The position numbers and the translations under genes are program-made. Positions 25,162 to 34,924 of a stretch of 64,000 nucleotides of DNA are shown here, in pieces. The stretch's first letter is position 1. Every line of letters begins with the position of its first letter. A model generated the notes under the pieces. That model searched no databases. It was not told where the DNA came from and saw only the letters and a list, made by a program, of their open reading frames with translations. The stretch is taken from positions 1-64,000 of the forward strand of contig JAKSOL010000012.1 of assembly GCA_024405635.1 (NCBI GenBank), written 5' to 3'. This DNA is from Salinivirgaceae bacterium. GTDB lineage: Bacteria > Bacteroidota > Bacteroidia > Bacteroidales > SZUA-534.

Positions 25162-25890
25162 ATGAACGATAAAATTGTCATAATTCCCACCTATAACGAA
25201 AAGGAAAATATTGAGGCGATAATTCGTAAAGTATTGTCGCTCGACGGCAACTTTAATATTCTTGTTATTGAAGACAATAGCCCCGATGGTACAGCGCAAA
25301 TTGTTAAACGACTGATGGAAGAATTTCCACAACGTTTGTTTATCAAAGAGCGCAAAGGAAAATTGGGCTTAGGTACAGCCTACATCGAAGGATTCAAATG
25401 GTCGCTTGAACATGGCTACGAGTACATTTTTGAAATGGATGCCGATTTTTCGCACAATCCCGACGACCTTCCTCGTTTGCATCACGCATGCTCAACTGGT
25501 GCCGATGTGGCAATAGGTTCTCGTTACATTTCGGGCATCAACGTAATAAACTGGCCAATGAGCCGTGTACTTATGTCGTACTATGCATCGGCATACGTGC
25601 GCATGGTTACCCGTATGAAAGTGCGCGACACTACAGCTGGTTTTGTGTGCTACCGCCGCAAAGTGCTCGAAACCATTAACCTCGACAATGTCAAATTCAA
25701 AGGCTACGCTTTCCAAATTGAAATGAAGTTTACCGCTTGGAAATTTGGGTTTAAGGTGCTTGAGGTGCCTATTGTGTTCACCGATCGCAAAGAGGGCAAA
25801 TCAAAAATGAACGGTAGCATTTTTGGAGAAGCCGTTTGGGGCGTTATTCGTATGAAATGGCGCAGTTTCTTTACCAATTACAAGCGTTAG
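25162..25890 (+). CDS. Polyprenol-phosphate glycosyltransferase (dolichyl-P-mannose synthase-like)
   Basis: A GT2-family enzyme of 242 residues with start MNDKIVIIPTYNEKENI, the nucleotide-sugar acidic site EMDADFSHNP, GSRYISG and the C-terminal EVPIVFTDRKEGKSKM characteristic of polyprenol monophosphomannose synthases. No membrane anchor is present, which fits the short single-domain bacterial form. It would transfer a sugar from GDP or UDP to undecaprenyl phosphate on the inner membrane, supplying surface glycan or protein glycosylation. It is followed six bases later by pyrC. Confidence 0.85.
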   Translation: MNDKIVIIPTYNEKENIEAIIRKVLSLDGNFNILVIEDNSPDGTAQIVKRLMEEFPQRLFIKERKGKLGLGTAYIEGFKWSLEHGYEYIFEMDADFSHNPDDLPRLHHACSTGADVAIGSRYISGINVINWPMSRVLMSYYASAYVRMVTRMKVRDTTAGFVCYRRKVLETINLDNVKFKGYAFQIEMKFTAWKFGFKVLEVPIVFTDRKEGKSKMNGSIFGEAVWGVIRMKWRSFFTNYKR

Positions 25891-25896
25891 TCGCAA

Positions 25897-27231
25897 ATGA
25901 AAACTTTAATTAAAAACGCCCTTATTGTAAACGAAGGAAAGCGTTTTAATGGTTGCATTGTTATCGATGGCGAAACCATTAGCCAAATAACCGAAACAAC
26001 CAACCAATTGCCACAAGCCGACCGCGTTATTGATGCCAAAGGCTGCCTTGTAATGCCTGGCGTGATTGACGAACATGTGCATTTTCGCGATCCAGGACTA
26101 ACTCACAAAGCCGATGTTTTTACCGAATCGGTTGCTGCTGTTGCTGGCGGAGTAACTTCGGTTATGGATATGCCAAATGTGGTGCCTCAAACCACTACCA
26201 TCGAATTGCTTGAACAACGTTTTGCTAATGCTGCTGAAAAATCGGTGGCAAACTATTCGTTTTACATAGGCGCCACTAACGATAATATAGACCAAATTCG
26301 AAATATCGATACTAAACGCGTTTGCGGAGTTAAGGTGTTTATGGGGTCATCAACAGGCAATATGCTTGTGAGCGACCAACAAATGCTTGAACGTGTGTTC
26401 AGTGAGTCGCCAAGGTTGGTGGCAACCCATTGCGAGGTTGAGCAAATTATAAAAGACAATTTGGCAAAATATTCAGCCCTTTATGGCGATAAATTAAACG
26501 CTACCCACCATTCGCTTATTCGTAGCGAGGAGGCTTGCGTACGTTCAACCGAAATGGCTATGCAGCTTGCGCAACGTTGCGGTACTCGCTTGCACGTAAT
26601 GCACATTTCAACAGCAAAAGAGGCTGAATTGTTCTCGTCAGCAAGTCGATTTGAGAAAAAAATAACTGGCGAAACTTGCATCAACTACCTATACTTTAAC
26701 GATGCCGATTATCAAACCTTAGAGTATCGCATTAAATGTAATCCTGCCATTAAAACCAAGCAAGACCAAATGGCGTTGATTAAAGCCGTTGCCGATGGAC
26801 GTCTTGATACTATTGCAACCGACCACGCACCGCATTTGCCTGCCGAAAAATTTGGCGATAGTTACAAAACAAGTGCATCGGGTGTGCCAATGGTTCAACA
26901 TTCGTTGGTGGCAATGATTGATTTGTGCAACCAAGGTTTGCTAACATTTGAGCAAGTGGTTGACCGCATGTGTCATGCTCCAGCTGATATTTATGGCATT
27001 GAAAAACGTGGATATTTGCGTCCAGATTACAAAGCCGATATTGTGATTGTCGATCCAAATAAAAATCAGGTTATTGACCAAAGTAACATTTTATACAAAT
27101 GTGGTTGGTCGCCATTGGAGGGGAAAACTATTTCGGCAACAGTAACACACACTTTTGTAAACGGAAATTTGGTTTACTCAAATGGCGAAGTAAACGCCGC
27201 AATAAAAGGTCAGGAGTTGAGGTTTGCTTAG
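25897..27231 (+). CDS. pyrC: Dihydroorotase
   Basis: A 444-residue amidohydrolase with the zinc motif DEHVHFRDPGLTHK and TDHAPH near the C-terminus, plus the substrate loop MDMPNVVPQTTT. This is the type I dihydroorotase of pyrimidine synthesis, interconverting carbamoyl-aspartate and dihydroorotate in the cytosol. It is preceded by the glycosyltransferase with a six-base gap and ends at a shared bidirectional terminator. Confidence 0.93.
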   Translation: MKTLIKNALIVNEGKRFNGCIVIDGETISQITETTNQLPQADRVIDAKGCLVMPGVIDEHVHFRDPGLTHKADVFTESVAAVAGGVTSVMDMPNVVPQTTTIELLEQRFANAAEKSVANYSFYIGATNDNIDQIRNIDTKRVCGVKVFMGSSTGNMLVSDQQMLERVFSESPRLVATHCEVEQIIKDNLAKYSALYGDKLNATHHSLIRSEEACVRSTEMAMQLAQRCGTRLHVMHISTAKEAELFSSASRFEKKITGETCINYLYFNDADYQTLEYRIKCNPAIKTKQDQMALIKAVADGRLDTIATDHAPHLPAEKFGDSYKTSASGVPMVQHSLVAMIDLCNQGLLTFEQVVDRMCHAPADIYGIEKRGYLRPDYKADIVIVDPNKNQVIDQSNILYKCGWSPLEGKTISATVTHTFVNGNLVYSNGEVNAAIKGQELRFA

Positions 27232-27251
27232 CAAACGTTGGTTTTTGATAT

Positions 27252-27289
27252 AAAAAGCGCGAGATTGGATTTCAACCTCGCGCTTTTTT
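27252..27289. terminator. Bidirectional terminator between pyrC and patB-like gene
   Basis: AAAAAGCGCGAG and CTCGCGCTTTTTT form a GC-rich stem with A and T tracts on the two sides, suitable for stopping both convergent transcripts. Confidence 0.85.
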
Positions 27290-27290
27290 G

Positions 27291-28454
27291 TTATTTCCCA
27301 AGCACATTTGCTATTCTATTTAATCCGTCAATCAAACGGGAGCGTGGGCATGCAATGTTGATGCGAATGAAACCTTCGCCATCGGTTTTACCAAAAATGG
27401 TTCCACTGCTTACCATTACGTGACCTTTGTCTATCAATAGTTGGGTTATTTGGTCCGAAGTTTTGCCTGTAGCACTAATGTCGGCCCAAACAAGATATGT
27501 TCCTTCAAGTTTGGTGATGCGGATTTGTGGTAGCTTGTTTTTGCAAAAATCAACTAATGTTAAATAGTTGTTCCATACGTAGTTGCACATTTCGTCGAGC
27601 CATTGTTCGCCTTCGTTGTAAGCGGCTTGCAAGGCTATTACGCCAAACGGATTAACGTCGCAAACTTCGTTTATGTTTATTGTGCGATTGATGTTTGCGC
27701 GCATTTTTGCGTCTTTGCAAATAATGTTGGCTATTTGCAGTCCAGCGGTGTTAAACGATTTTGATGGTGAATTAAGCACTACTGCGTTATCAAGACAATT
27801 GTTTGAAATTGTGCCAAATGGTGTAAAATGTTGGTCTGGCATCACAATCTCGCAGTGAATTTCGTCGCTAATAATGGTGGTGTTGTTTTTGCGGCATATT
27901 TGTTCCATTTGCAGCAACTCGTTGGCTGTCCATAGACGGCTTGCTGGATTGTGAGGATTGCAAAGCAAAAAAACTTTCACTTTTGGGTCGGTAGTTTTTT
28001 TGTCAAAGTCTTCAAAATCGATGCAATAAGTGTTGTCTTTGCGAACAAGAGCGCTCTCAACCACTTGGCATCCGTTGTTTATTATTGAAGAAAAAAAGTG
28101 ATTGTAAACAGGTGTTTGTACCAACACTTTGTCGCCAGGTTGACATAATGCTTTTATTGTTACCGACATTGCTGGAATAACACCAGTTGTGTACAGAATC
28201 CATTCGGAATTTATTGCCCAATTGTGGCGACGTTTAAACCAATTTATAATGCTTTGGTAGTAACTATCAGGAATGTATGTGTAACCAAATATTGCATGGT
28301 CAACACGTTGGTGTAGCGCTTTTGTGATGCAGGGTGCAACTTCAAAATCCATGTCGGCTACCCACATAGGCAGAATGTCGTCGTTGGCATACATATCCCA
28401 TTTGTAGCAGTTGGAGTTGCGGCGCTTGGTTAGTTTGTCAAAGTTGTAATTCAT
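27291..28454 (-). CDS. PatB/MalY-type cystathionine beta-lyase
   Basis: A 387-residue fold-type I PLP enzyme. MWVADMDFEVAP near the start and the PLP lysine in NSPSKSFNTAGLQIA mark the PatB/MalY group, whose members cleave C-S bonds (cystathionine or cysteine conjugates) and in some cases regulate transcription. ISDEIHCEIVMP carries the usual PLP-ring Asp. It starts three bases after the DUF3737 gene stop, so the two are co-transcribed. Confidence 0.88.
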   Translation of the reverse strand: MNYNFDKLTKRRNSNCYKWDMYANDDILPMWVADMDFEVAPCITKALHQRVDHAIFGYTYIPDSYYQSIINWFKRRHNWAINSEWILYTTGVIPAMSVTIKALCQPGDKVLVQTPVYNHFFSSIINNGCQVVESALVRKDNTYCIDFEDFDKKTTDPKVKVFLLCNPHNPASRLWTANELLQMEQICRKNNTTIISDEIHCEIVMPDQHFTPFGTISNNCLDNAVVLNSPSKSFNTAGLQIANIICKDAKMRANINRTININEVCDVNPFGVIALQAAYNEGEQWLDEMCNYVWNNYLTLVDFCKNKLPQIRITKLEGTYLVWADISATGKTSDQITQLLIDKGHVMVSSGTIFGKTDGEGFIRINIACPRSRLIDGLNRIANVLGK

Positions 28455-28457
28455 TTG

Positions 28458-29312
28458 CTATTTATTGTTAACTACAATGGTGCAGTTGTTTGGTTGTTCA
28501 ACAAATTGGTCAATAATAACTTCGCCAACCGAATCGACTACAATTTTGCCCGATGTTGGATTTTTAATGCTGGCAATGTGTCCATCAATCACGGCATCGA
28601 CAGTTGAGTATTCAAAAGCGCGGTCGCAGGCTGAGTCAAAAGTACAGTGGTCAAGCACAAGGTTTTGCGCGTGGCACAAAGGTTGTTCGCCGCTAATGTG
28701 GCAACGTACTAGTTTTAGGTTTTTTGAGTGCCAACCAAGATATTCGCCATTCAATTCCGAGTCGTAAACCGTAACATTTTCAACTTCCCAAAAGGCATCT
28801 TTGGTGGTTATTTGTGCGTTGTGTATTTCAACATTCTTCACATACTGAAAAACGTATAACGAGTTTGAAATCAGGTTGTTTATTAAAATGTTTTTGCAGC
28901 CCATAAACGGATATGTTCCGCCGTTTAGTTCAACGTTTGATAGTTTTAGGTTGTCAACATTCCAAAAAGTTTCGTCGGCATCGGTAATGCGCACATTGTT
29001 AAGCTCAAGGTGTTTCATCTCGCGGAAAAATTTTGGCCCGTCAATCACGCAGTTTTCCATTAGCATATTGTTGCTGTACCAAATTGCCGATCTCGATTTT
29101 GCATCGAAATAGCAGTTTGTAATGTGGCTGTTGTTTACGTGCCACCATGGATATTTACCATAAAAACAGCAATTGTTGGCTTCAAGGTCATGGCACATTT
29201 TTATTCCACTCTCGCCATCGGTAATTTCTACGTTTTCAAGTCGAGTGTGATGTATGCCAAACAGAGGTCGTTCGCCTCCAAATTTTTCGTCGTTTATTAA
29301 GGTAAATGCCAT
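28458..29312 (-). CDS. DUF3737 right-handed beta-helix-like protein
   Basis: A 284-residue protein beginning FTLINDEKFGGERPLF, the standard DUF3737 entry. The body is a series of short repeats with N, C and hydrophobic positions (LENVEITDGESGIK; CHISGEQPLCHA) consistent with a pentapeptide-like or beta-helix fold. The function of the family is unknown; it is often found near metabolic genes, here a PatB-type lyase. No signal peptide. Confidence 0.85.
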   Translation of the reverse strand: MAFTLINDEKFGGERPLFGIHHTRLENVEITDGESGIKMCHDLEANNCCFYGKYPWWHVNNSHITNCYFDAKSRSAIWYSNNMLMENCVIDGPKFFREMKHLELNNVRITDADETFWNVDNLKLSNVELNGGTYPFMGCKNILINNLISNSLYVFQYVKNVEIHNAQITTKDAFWEVENVTVYDSELNGEYLGWHSKNLKLVRCHISGEQPLCHAQNLVLDHCTFDSACDRAFEYSTVDAVIDGHIASIKNPTSGKIVVDSVGEVIIDQFVEQPNNCTIVVNNK

Positions 29313-29380
29313 GGTGATAGTTTGTTAAATGTGTTTTGTTTCAATTTGGTTGTTTATGCGTCTTTTTATTTTTCAAATAA

Positions 29381-29412
29381 AAAAAGTGCCGCAAGTTATA
29401 CACAAGCGGCAC
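29381..29412 (-). terminator. Terminator of the outer-membrane barrel gene
   Basis: GTGCCGC (29386-29392) and GCGGCAC (29406-29412) form a 7-bp stem. Read on the minus strand it is followed by a run of seven T residues, placing it about 60 bases after the stop of the 771-residue gene. Confidence 0.8.
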
Positions 29413-29473
29413 AAGTAGCAAGTAGTTGATTTTTAGGACTAAAATTTCAGCCTTTTTTTATGATGTTTGGTTT

Positions 29474-31789
29474 TTATTCTTCGCTACTACCTCCAGCGCT
29501 TGAACCGCCTGAGTGGCCTTCAACGCGTTTGTAGTCTTGATATTTATTGGTTCCACCCCAGTTAATGTTCCAACGTATATTAACATTGTATTGGTTTGAA
29601 CTCTTTGTGTATGACGTGGTTGAACCGCCTGCCCATTGGTTCAAATCTTTGCTTGATGATTTTGCTTCTTTTTTGAATGGATTGTTTGCACTAACCGACA
29701 CAAACAAACCGTCGGTTATTTTATAGCTTAACGATGCTCTATATAGTAAGCTACCTTCGCTAATCGATTCGTTGTAAAGCCATTTTGATGGTGTGTTGAT
29801 GCTTGCTTGTAGTGTAAAATTGTAGTGGCTTAATTCTGCTGTTAAGTACGACGACAAACTGCTGAGTGAGTGCGAGTAGCTATTGCTTTCAATTTTTGTG
29901 TTTCGAAAACGAAGGTAAGCGCTTGCCGATAGCCAATCGCGTATAATTTCAACGCGAGCACTTGTTGATAATGATATGCTGTTGTTGTATTTGCCGTTTG
30001 CAAAACTTGAAATAATCATACTCTCGTTATCGTTCCAGTATTTTTCGCTCAAAATTGGTTTGCTGCTGTGGCTTATGTATGCCGTTCCTTTAATGAAGAA
30101 GCGGCTTATGGTGTAACTCTGTTCAATTGAAGCGCTAAAAGTATTGTAGTTTTTCAATTCGCCATTACCTTGTGTAGTTTGAAATCCGTCAACCATTTGG
30201 CTCACACTGGTAAGTTGGCTCACACTAGGTGTGTTGGTGTATGAACTAAGCGAGAAGTTGAAATTTGCTTTTTGCGATTGGCGCCAATGCAAACGCAATC
30301 TTGGTTGTACCGACCATGAACTAATTTTGTCGCGGCCCTCCATTTTGGTAAATTCACGGTTAAGGGCAGAACCCACAGTTAAATCAACATTGCTCGAAAA
30401 GTTGGTCATCAACTCGGCAAATGCGTATGTTGTTCCAGTTTTTGTTGCAAGCGATGTGTTTTGGCTTTCGTAGTCGGTTCCACCTTTGCTGAGACTTTGG
30501 TTCGCTCCAATACTGAATCTGCCCTTTTCAAACGACTTTTCGTAATTCAACTTTACGTCTAGCCATTTTGATTTTGATTTTACATCGTTAACGGTGTTGA
30601 AAAAGTATATACTGCTATCGCTTCCTTTTTCAAGGTAACTACTGCTGTTATTGCTATTTTCAAAATAGCTACTAATGTCGAAAATCAACATTTGGTCGTT
30701 TTTAAATTTGCGGTGGTAGTATAATTCGGCCCAAAGTTCTGTCTGTCTGTCTGAACTGGTATCCATGTGAACCGTGTATTCTTGGGTTTTGCTATTGAAA
30801 ATAGAACCTTGGTTGGCCGACTCTTTAATACGATACCACCAAAGACCTGTGTTAATCGAAAATAGCTGCAATGTATCGGTATAGCTATAACTTAATCCTG
30901 GATATGCATATTGGGTTGGTGAGGCTGCTTTTTTATTTTCCGAAGTGCGCGAATAGGAGGTGCCGTTGCTTGCCGATACGTAGTTGGTTACACTTGTGCT
31001 ATGCGACTCGAATCCGCGTTGGTTAAATCCAAATAATTCAATCGACAATTCTGACTTTCCACTATATAAACTTGCGCTTCCAAATAAATTTTGCGCTGCA
31101 TGGTTTAATCCGCTACCTGCACTAACATTAGCATTACCACCACTATTAGGATTCTCAACTATAAAATCAATTACAGCTTTGGCATCTCCCCAACGCAACG
31201 ATGGTTTGTCGTGATACTCAACACGTTTTATGTTTTTGGGGTCAAGAGCTCGCACTTGTTCTTTCTTTGCAGGGCGGCCGTTTATGCAAAGAGTAACACT
31301 GCCTTCGTCAACCAACGATACGCTTCCGTCGGTTTTGTCAACTATCACTTCGGGAATTTTTAATTTTTCCAAAAATTCAGAACCGTCGCTGCATTGGGCA
31401 ATCATTGCTTCTTTGGGTATGTATAGTTGACGGTCGCTCTTGTTAATTATGCTTGCGGCTTCAATTTTAACTTCGGCAAGTTGCTTGGCATCGGTTGGCA
31501 TAACAATGTCGCCAATGTCAGTTTTGCTAACCTCAATGGTTGTTGTTTGGTAACCAACAGAACTAAAACGTAACACTTTGCCTCCTTTGCTATCAATGCT
31601 AAAGTTTCCAACCTCGTCGGTTATTACACCTCTCACAACCATCGAGTCGGGCATGTTCAGCAATGTTACTGTTACAAATTCAAGTGGAGTATTGTCTTGG
31701 TCAACTACTCGGCCCGAAACGTTTTGTGCCATTAATTTTGGCGCAAGGCCCATTAAGAGTATTGAAGCAATCAAGAATTTTGATTTCAT
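29474..31789 (-). CDS. Outer-membrane beta-barrel receptor with carboxypeptidase-like regulatory domain
   Basis: A 771-residue protein with a signal peptide (MKSKFLIASILLMGLAPKLMAQ), a CarboxypepD-reg-like domain at about residues 24-95 (NVSGRVVDQDNTPLEFVTVTLL), a plug-like region (VTLCINGRPAKKEQVRALDP) and a long C-terminal outer-membrane barrel of the OMP_b-brl_3 type. The tail is rich in Ser and Gly rather than ending in an aromatic strand. No SusD partner is adjacent, so it is not a typical SusCD system. Its ligand cannot be read from the sequence. It is a single-gene unit with its own terminator. Confidence 0.82.
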   Translation of the reverse strand: MKSKFLIASILLMGLAPKLMAQNVSGRVVDQDNTPLEFVTVTLLNMPDSMVVRGVITDEVGNFSIDSKGGKVLRFSSVGYQTTTIEVSKTDIGDIVMPTDAKQLAEVKIEAASIINKSDRQLYIPKEAMIAQCSDGSEFLEKLKIPEVIVDKTDGSVSLVDEGSVTLCINGRPAKKEQVRALDPKNIKRVEYHDKPSLRWGDAKAVIDFIVENPNSGGNANVSAGSGLNHAAQNLFGSASLYSGKSELSIELFGFNQRGFESHSTSVTNYVSASNGTSYSRTSENKKAASPTQYAYPGLSYSYTDTLQLFSINTGLWWYRIKESANQGSIFNSKTQEYTVHMDTSSDRQTELWAELYYHRKFKNDQMLIFDISSYFENSNNSSSYLEKGSDSSIYFFNTVNDVKSKSKWLDVKLNYEKSFEKGRFSIGANQSLSKGGTDYESQNTSLATKTGTTYAFAELMTNFSSNVDLTVGSALNREFTKMEGRDKISSWSVQPRLRLHWRQSQKANFNFSLSSYTNTPSVSQLTSVSQMVDGFQTTQGNGELKNYNTFSASIEQSYTISRFFIKGTAYISHSSKPILSEKYWNDNESMIISSFANGKYNNSISLSTSARVEIIRDWLSASAYLRFRNTKIESNSYSHSLSSLSSYLTAELSHYNFTLQASINTPSKWLYNESISEGSLLYRASLSYKITDGLFVSVSANNPFKKEAKSSSKDLNQWAGGSTTSYTKSSNQYNVNIRWNINWGGTNKYQDYKRVEGHSGGSSAGGSSEE

Positions 31790-32132
31790 AATATTTGATT
31801 TTCTGTTGTTAAATAATAATCAGACAAAAGACGAATATTGAATCAAAAGTGTTACACTATTTTTTCTTTCAACTGGACAAAAGAATGTAAAAAGTTTAAT
31901 CAAAAAAACTCTTATAGATAAATCGGGCTTTTTGTACTACCAATTGTTCGAATGTCTATTGCTCTTCAAAGTTTGAGAATCGTAAAAAAGCAAAACGTTC
32001 ATTTCCTTTCAAAAGCAGAACAAAACACACTTTTAGTAGGTGTTTTAAATCTTCAACGTTGCATTATGGTCTTTTTTTGTTAGTATCCGAAAAGATTTAG
32101 AATTTTGTGCACCAATTTAATACTATTGTAGT
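31790..32132. other. 343-bp divergent intergenic region
   Basis: AT-rich, with no ORF, repeat or RNA signal that I can support. A weak promoter-like pair (TTTG, 20-base spacer, GAATTTTG) lies about 50 bases before the DUF4294 gene. Confidence 0.5.
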
Positions 32133-32717
32133 ATGCAAAAACTAGTATCCATATTATTCGTCCTTGCAGCATTCACGTGCTCGGCGCAGACTTATGAAAA
32201 CTTACCACAAAATGTGGTTCAGTACGAAGTGATTGATGGTGATACAATATTTAATGTAAAACTATCGACCGTTACGGTGCGCGCATTTAAAAACAAAAAG
32301 CAAGAGATTCAATATACTAGGCTTGTGCGCAATGTGAAAAAAGCCTATCCATATTCAATAATAGCTCGCAACGAGATTGATACACTTAATCGTCATCTTG
32401 AAAGCATAAGTGGCGACCATGAGCGAAAAAAATATATGAAAGAATATGAAAAGGAGATGTTTCGTCGCTATGAAGATGAACTTAGAAACCTTACAATTTC
32501 TCAAGGTAAAATCATTATTAAACTCGTTTATCGCGAGTTTGATAACACTGCTTTTCAAATGGTGAAGGATTATCGAGGCTCGTTTTCTGCTGTTTTTTGG
32601 CAAGGCGTTGCAAAACTTTTCCGCTCCGATTTGAAGAAAATGTACGATCCCGAAACAGTTGAAGAAGACAAAATGATTGAAGAAATCATTGAGTTGATTG
32701 AACTGGGAATGATTTAG
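32133..32717 (+). CDS. DUF4294 secreted protein
   Basis: A 194-residue protein with a signal peptide (MQKLVSILFVLAAFTCSAQ) and the DUF4294 core: QYEVIDGDTIFNVKLSTV, YTRLVRNVKKAYPY, a charged helical middle, and LTISQGKIIIKLVYREF. The family is Bacteroidota-specific and of unknown function, presumably periplasmic. It stands alone with a terminator after it. Confidence 0.85.
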   Translation: MQKLVSILFVLAAFTCSAQTYENLPQNVVQYEVIDGDTIFNVKLSTVTVRAFKNKKQEIQYTRLVRNVKKAYPYSIIARNEIDTLNRHLESISGDHERKKYMKEYEKEMFRRYEDELRNLTISQGKIIIKLVYREFDNTAFQMVKDYRGSFSAVFWQGVAKLFRSDLKKMYDPETVEEDKMIEEIIELIELGMI

Positions 32718-32752
32718 TAAATAGAAATTATTTAAGTGATTTTGATAAAGCT

Positions 32753-32780
32753 GTAGCCATAATGACTATGGCTTTTTTTT
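32753..32780 (+). terminator. Terminator after the DUF4294 gene
   Basis: AGCCAT (32755-32760) pairs with ATGGCT (32768-32773), followed by seven T residues. Confidence 0.75.
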
Positions 32781-32813
32781 GTTGTGCAGCCACTCAAATA
32801 ACAACATACTAAA

Positions 32814-32848
32814 ACAAAAAAGCCTCAAGTATTTCTACTCAAGGCTTT
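32814..32848 (-). terminator. Terminator of tRNA-His
   Basis: A 12-bp stem (32820-32831 with 32836-32847) containing two G-U pairs and a four-base loop, followed on the minus strand by a T run, directly after the tRNA 3' end. Confidence 0.8.
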
Positions 32849-32926
32849 TGGGGTGGGAGGTGGGGCTCGAACCCACGACATTCAGAACCACAATCTGACG
32901 CTCTAACCAACTGAACTACGCCCACC
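32849..32926 (-). tRNA. tRNA-His (GTG anticodon)
   Basis: The minus strand folds as a cloverleaf: acceptor GTGGGCG/CTCCCAC, anticodon arm TCAGA-TTGTGGT-TCTGA with anticodon GTG, and T arm GTGGG-TTCGAGC-CCCAC. An extra 5' G (position -1) opposite C73, the identity mark of tRNA-His, is present, and CCA is encoded. The sixth acceptor pair is a C-U mismatch. Confidence 0.93.
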
Positions 32927-33116
32927 ATGTGTATCGGGTGGCAAAAGTAGAATAATTTATTTAAACACCACCAAAAAAATGAAAATATTTGTGCTTTCGT
33001 GTTGTTTCTTGTTTAAATAATTGTCAATCAATAAAATAAACCTTGCTGTCGAAAGCCGATAAAGGTTGCATTTGTGGCTATTTTTGGCGAATATTGCACC
33101 AAAAAAGTAAATAGAA

Positions 33117-34805
33117 ATGCGAAAATTTGTCAGTCAAGACTTAAAAATTGAATCGTTTGCCGATATTGAACCATATTATAGCACTTTGTTAACTACACCG
33201 CTTACATCAAAAACACAAGTTGATGAGTGGCTACGCAATTGGAGCGAGTTGGATGCTGTTGTTAGCGAAGATTGTGCTTGGCGCTACATTAAAATGAGCC
33301 AAAATACAGCCGACGAAAATGCTGCTCGGTCGTTTGAGAAATTTGTAACCGAAATTGAGCCGCATATTGCACCAAAAGAAAACGAACTTAACAAGCGCTT
33401 TATGCTACCTGAAGTTCAGGTACATATCAACAAGTCGGAGTTGTTTACAATGATTCGGTCTGTTAAAACCAACTTGGAGATTTTTCGAGAGGAGAACATT
33501 CCGTTGCAATCGCAACTTGAGCAACTTGAGCAAGAATATGGCAAAATTTGTTCGCAAATGTCGGTTGAGGTCAATGGTAAGACACTCACACTTCAGCAAG
33601 CTGCAAATTTTCTAAAAGACAAAAACCGAGATGTTCGCAAATCGGTTTACGAAAAAATAAACCAACGCCGAATGTCCGACAAAAAAGCAATTGACGAATT
33701 GCTTGATAAGCAAATTGCTTTGCGACAGCAAATTGCTCAAAACGCAGGTTTTGATAATTATATCGATTATCGATTTAAAGCATTAGGAAGATTTGATTAT
33801 ACCGTTGATGATTGTTGCCATTTTCACGACGCAATAGCAAAAGTGGTAGTTCCTATCGTTGAGCGCATTCATGCCGAACGTAAGGCCAAAATGGGAGTTG
33901 ATAAACTTCGTCCTTACGACCTTGATGTTGATCTTTATGCCGATAAACCTTTGCGTCCATTTGATACAATCGACGAGTTGGTTAAAAAAAGCATGTATTG
34001 CTTTCGCGATGTTGCTCCAGAGTTCGGTATAATGATAAACAATATGAACATTGCTGGAAGGTTGGATTTGGAATCGCGAATGGGGAAAGCTCCTGGAGGA
34101 TTTAATTATCCTTTGCACGAAACCACAATACCATTCATTTTTATGAATGCTACCAACAACTTGCGCGACATGGTTACTCTAATGCACGAAGGTGGGCATG
34201 CTGTTCATGCTTTCTTGTGCGACAATCTTCCGTTGGTGTCGCTTAAGGAAACTCCAGCCGAAATCGCCGAGTTGGCAAGTATGAGCATGGAGCTAATTAC
34301 AATGGCAAATTGGCACCATTTTTTTGCAAATGACGATGAATTGACACGAGCCAAACGTATTCAACTTGAAGATGTTATTGACGCGCTACCATGGATTGCT
34401 GCTATCGATAAATTCCAACTTTATTTATACACACATCCAAATCATACACACGCCGAGCGCTCCGAAGCTTGGGCTGCAATAAAAAAAGAGTTTGGTAGTA
34501 GTTTGGTAGATTATTCCGGCTACGAAGACTATTATAACAATCAGTGGCAAAAGCAATTACATATATTTGAAGTGCCGCTTTATTATATTGAGTATGGATT
34601 TGCACAACTTGGAGCCATTAGCATTTGGAAACTATTCTGCGAGAATAAAAACGAGGCGCTCGATAAATTCAAATTGGCTTTATCAAAAGGTTACAGCCTA
34701 TCTATCCCTGAAATATACCAATGCGCAGGTATTCAATTTAATGCTGATGAAAGTTATATCAAATCATTGATGGATTTTGTTACCGCAGAACTGGCAAAAT
34801 TGTAG
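33117..34805 (+). CDS. M3-family oligoendopeptidase (PepF-like)
   Basis: A 562-residue cytosolic zinc peptidase. The thimet-type motif HEGGHAVHAF carries the two His ligands, and the downstream helix ETPAEIAELASMSMEL supplies the third ligand Glu. The helical N-terminal half and the length match M3 oligoendopeptidases. It would cleave short peptides during protein turnover. It is not in an operon; the next gene, grpE, begins 119 bases later. Confidence 0.92.
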   Translation: MRKFVSQDLKIESFADIEPYYSTLLTTPLTSKTQVDEWLRNWSELDAVVSEDCAWRYIKMSQNTADENAARSFEKFVTEIEPHIAPKENELNKRFMLPEVQVHINKSELFTMIRSVKTNLEIFREENIPLQSQLEQLEQEYGKICSQMSVEVNGKTLTLQQAANFLKDKNRDVRKSVYEKINQRRMSDKKAIDELLDKQIALRQQIAQNAGFDNYIDYRFKALGRFDYTVDDCCHFHDAIAKVVVPIVERIHAERKAKMGVDKLRPYDLDVDLYADKPLRPFDTIDELVKKSMYCFRDVAPEFGIMINNMNIAGRLDLESRMGKAPGGFNYPLHETTIPFIFMNATNNLRDMVTLMHEGGHAVHAFLCDNLPLVSLKETPAEIAELASMSMELITMANWHHFFANDDELTRAKRIQLEDVIDALPWIAAIDKFQLYLYTHPNHTHAERSEAWAAIKKEFGSSLVDYSGYEDYYNNQWQKQLHIFEVPLYYIEYGFAQLGAISIWKLFCENKNEALDKFKLALSKGYSLSIPEIYQCAGIQFNADESYIKSLMDFVTAELAKL

Positions 34806-34924
34806 CCACAATGTCACAAAAAACAATAAACTATGCGCCAACTTGTCGCACATATTAGTAATGGCAAAATAGTTGATAATCAAATTCAGATTGTATAACA
34901 GAAATTCAAATAAATATTATCGAT

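Noticed and set aside
29474..31789. SusC-like nutrient receptor of a polysaccharide utilisation locus
   Set aside because: There is no SusD neighbour or glycan gene next to it, and the plug region does not read as SusC.
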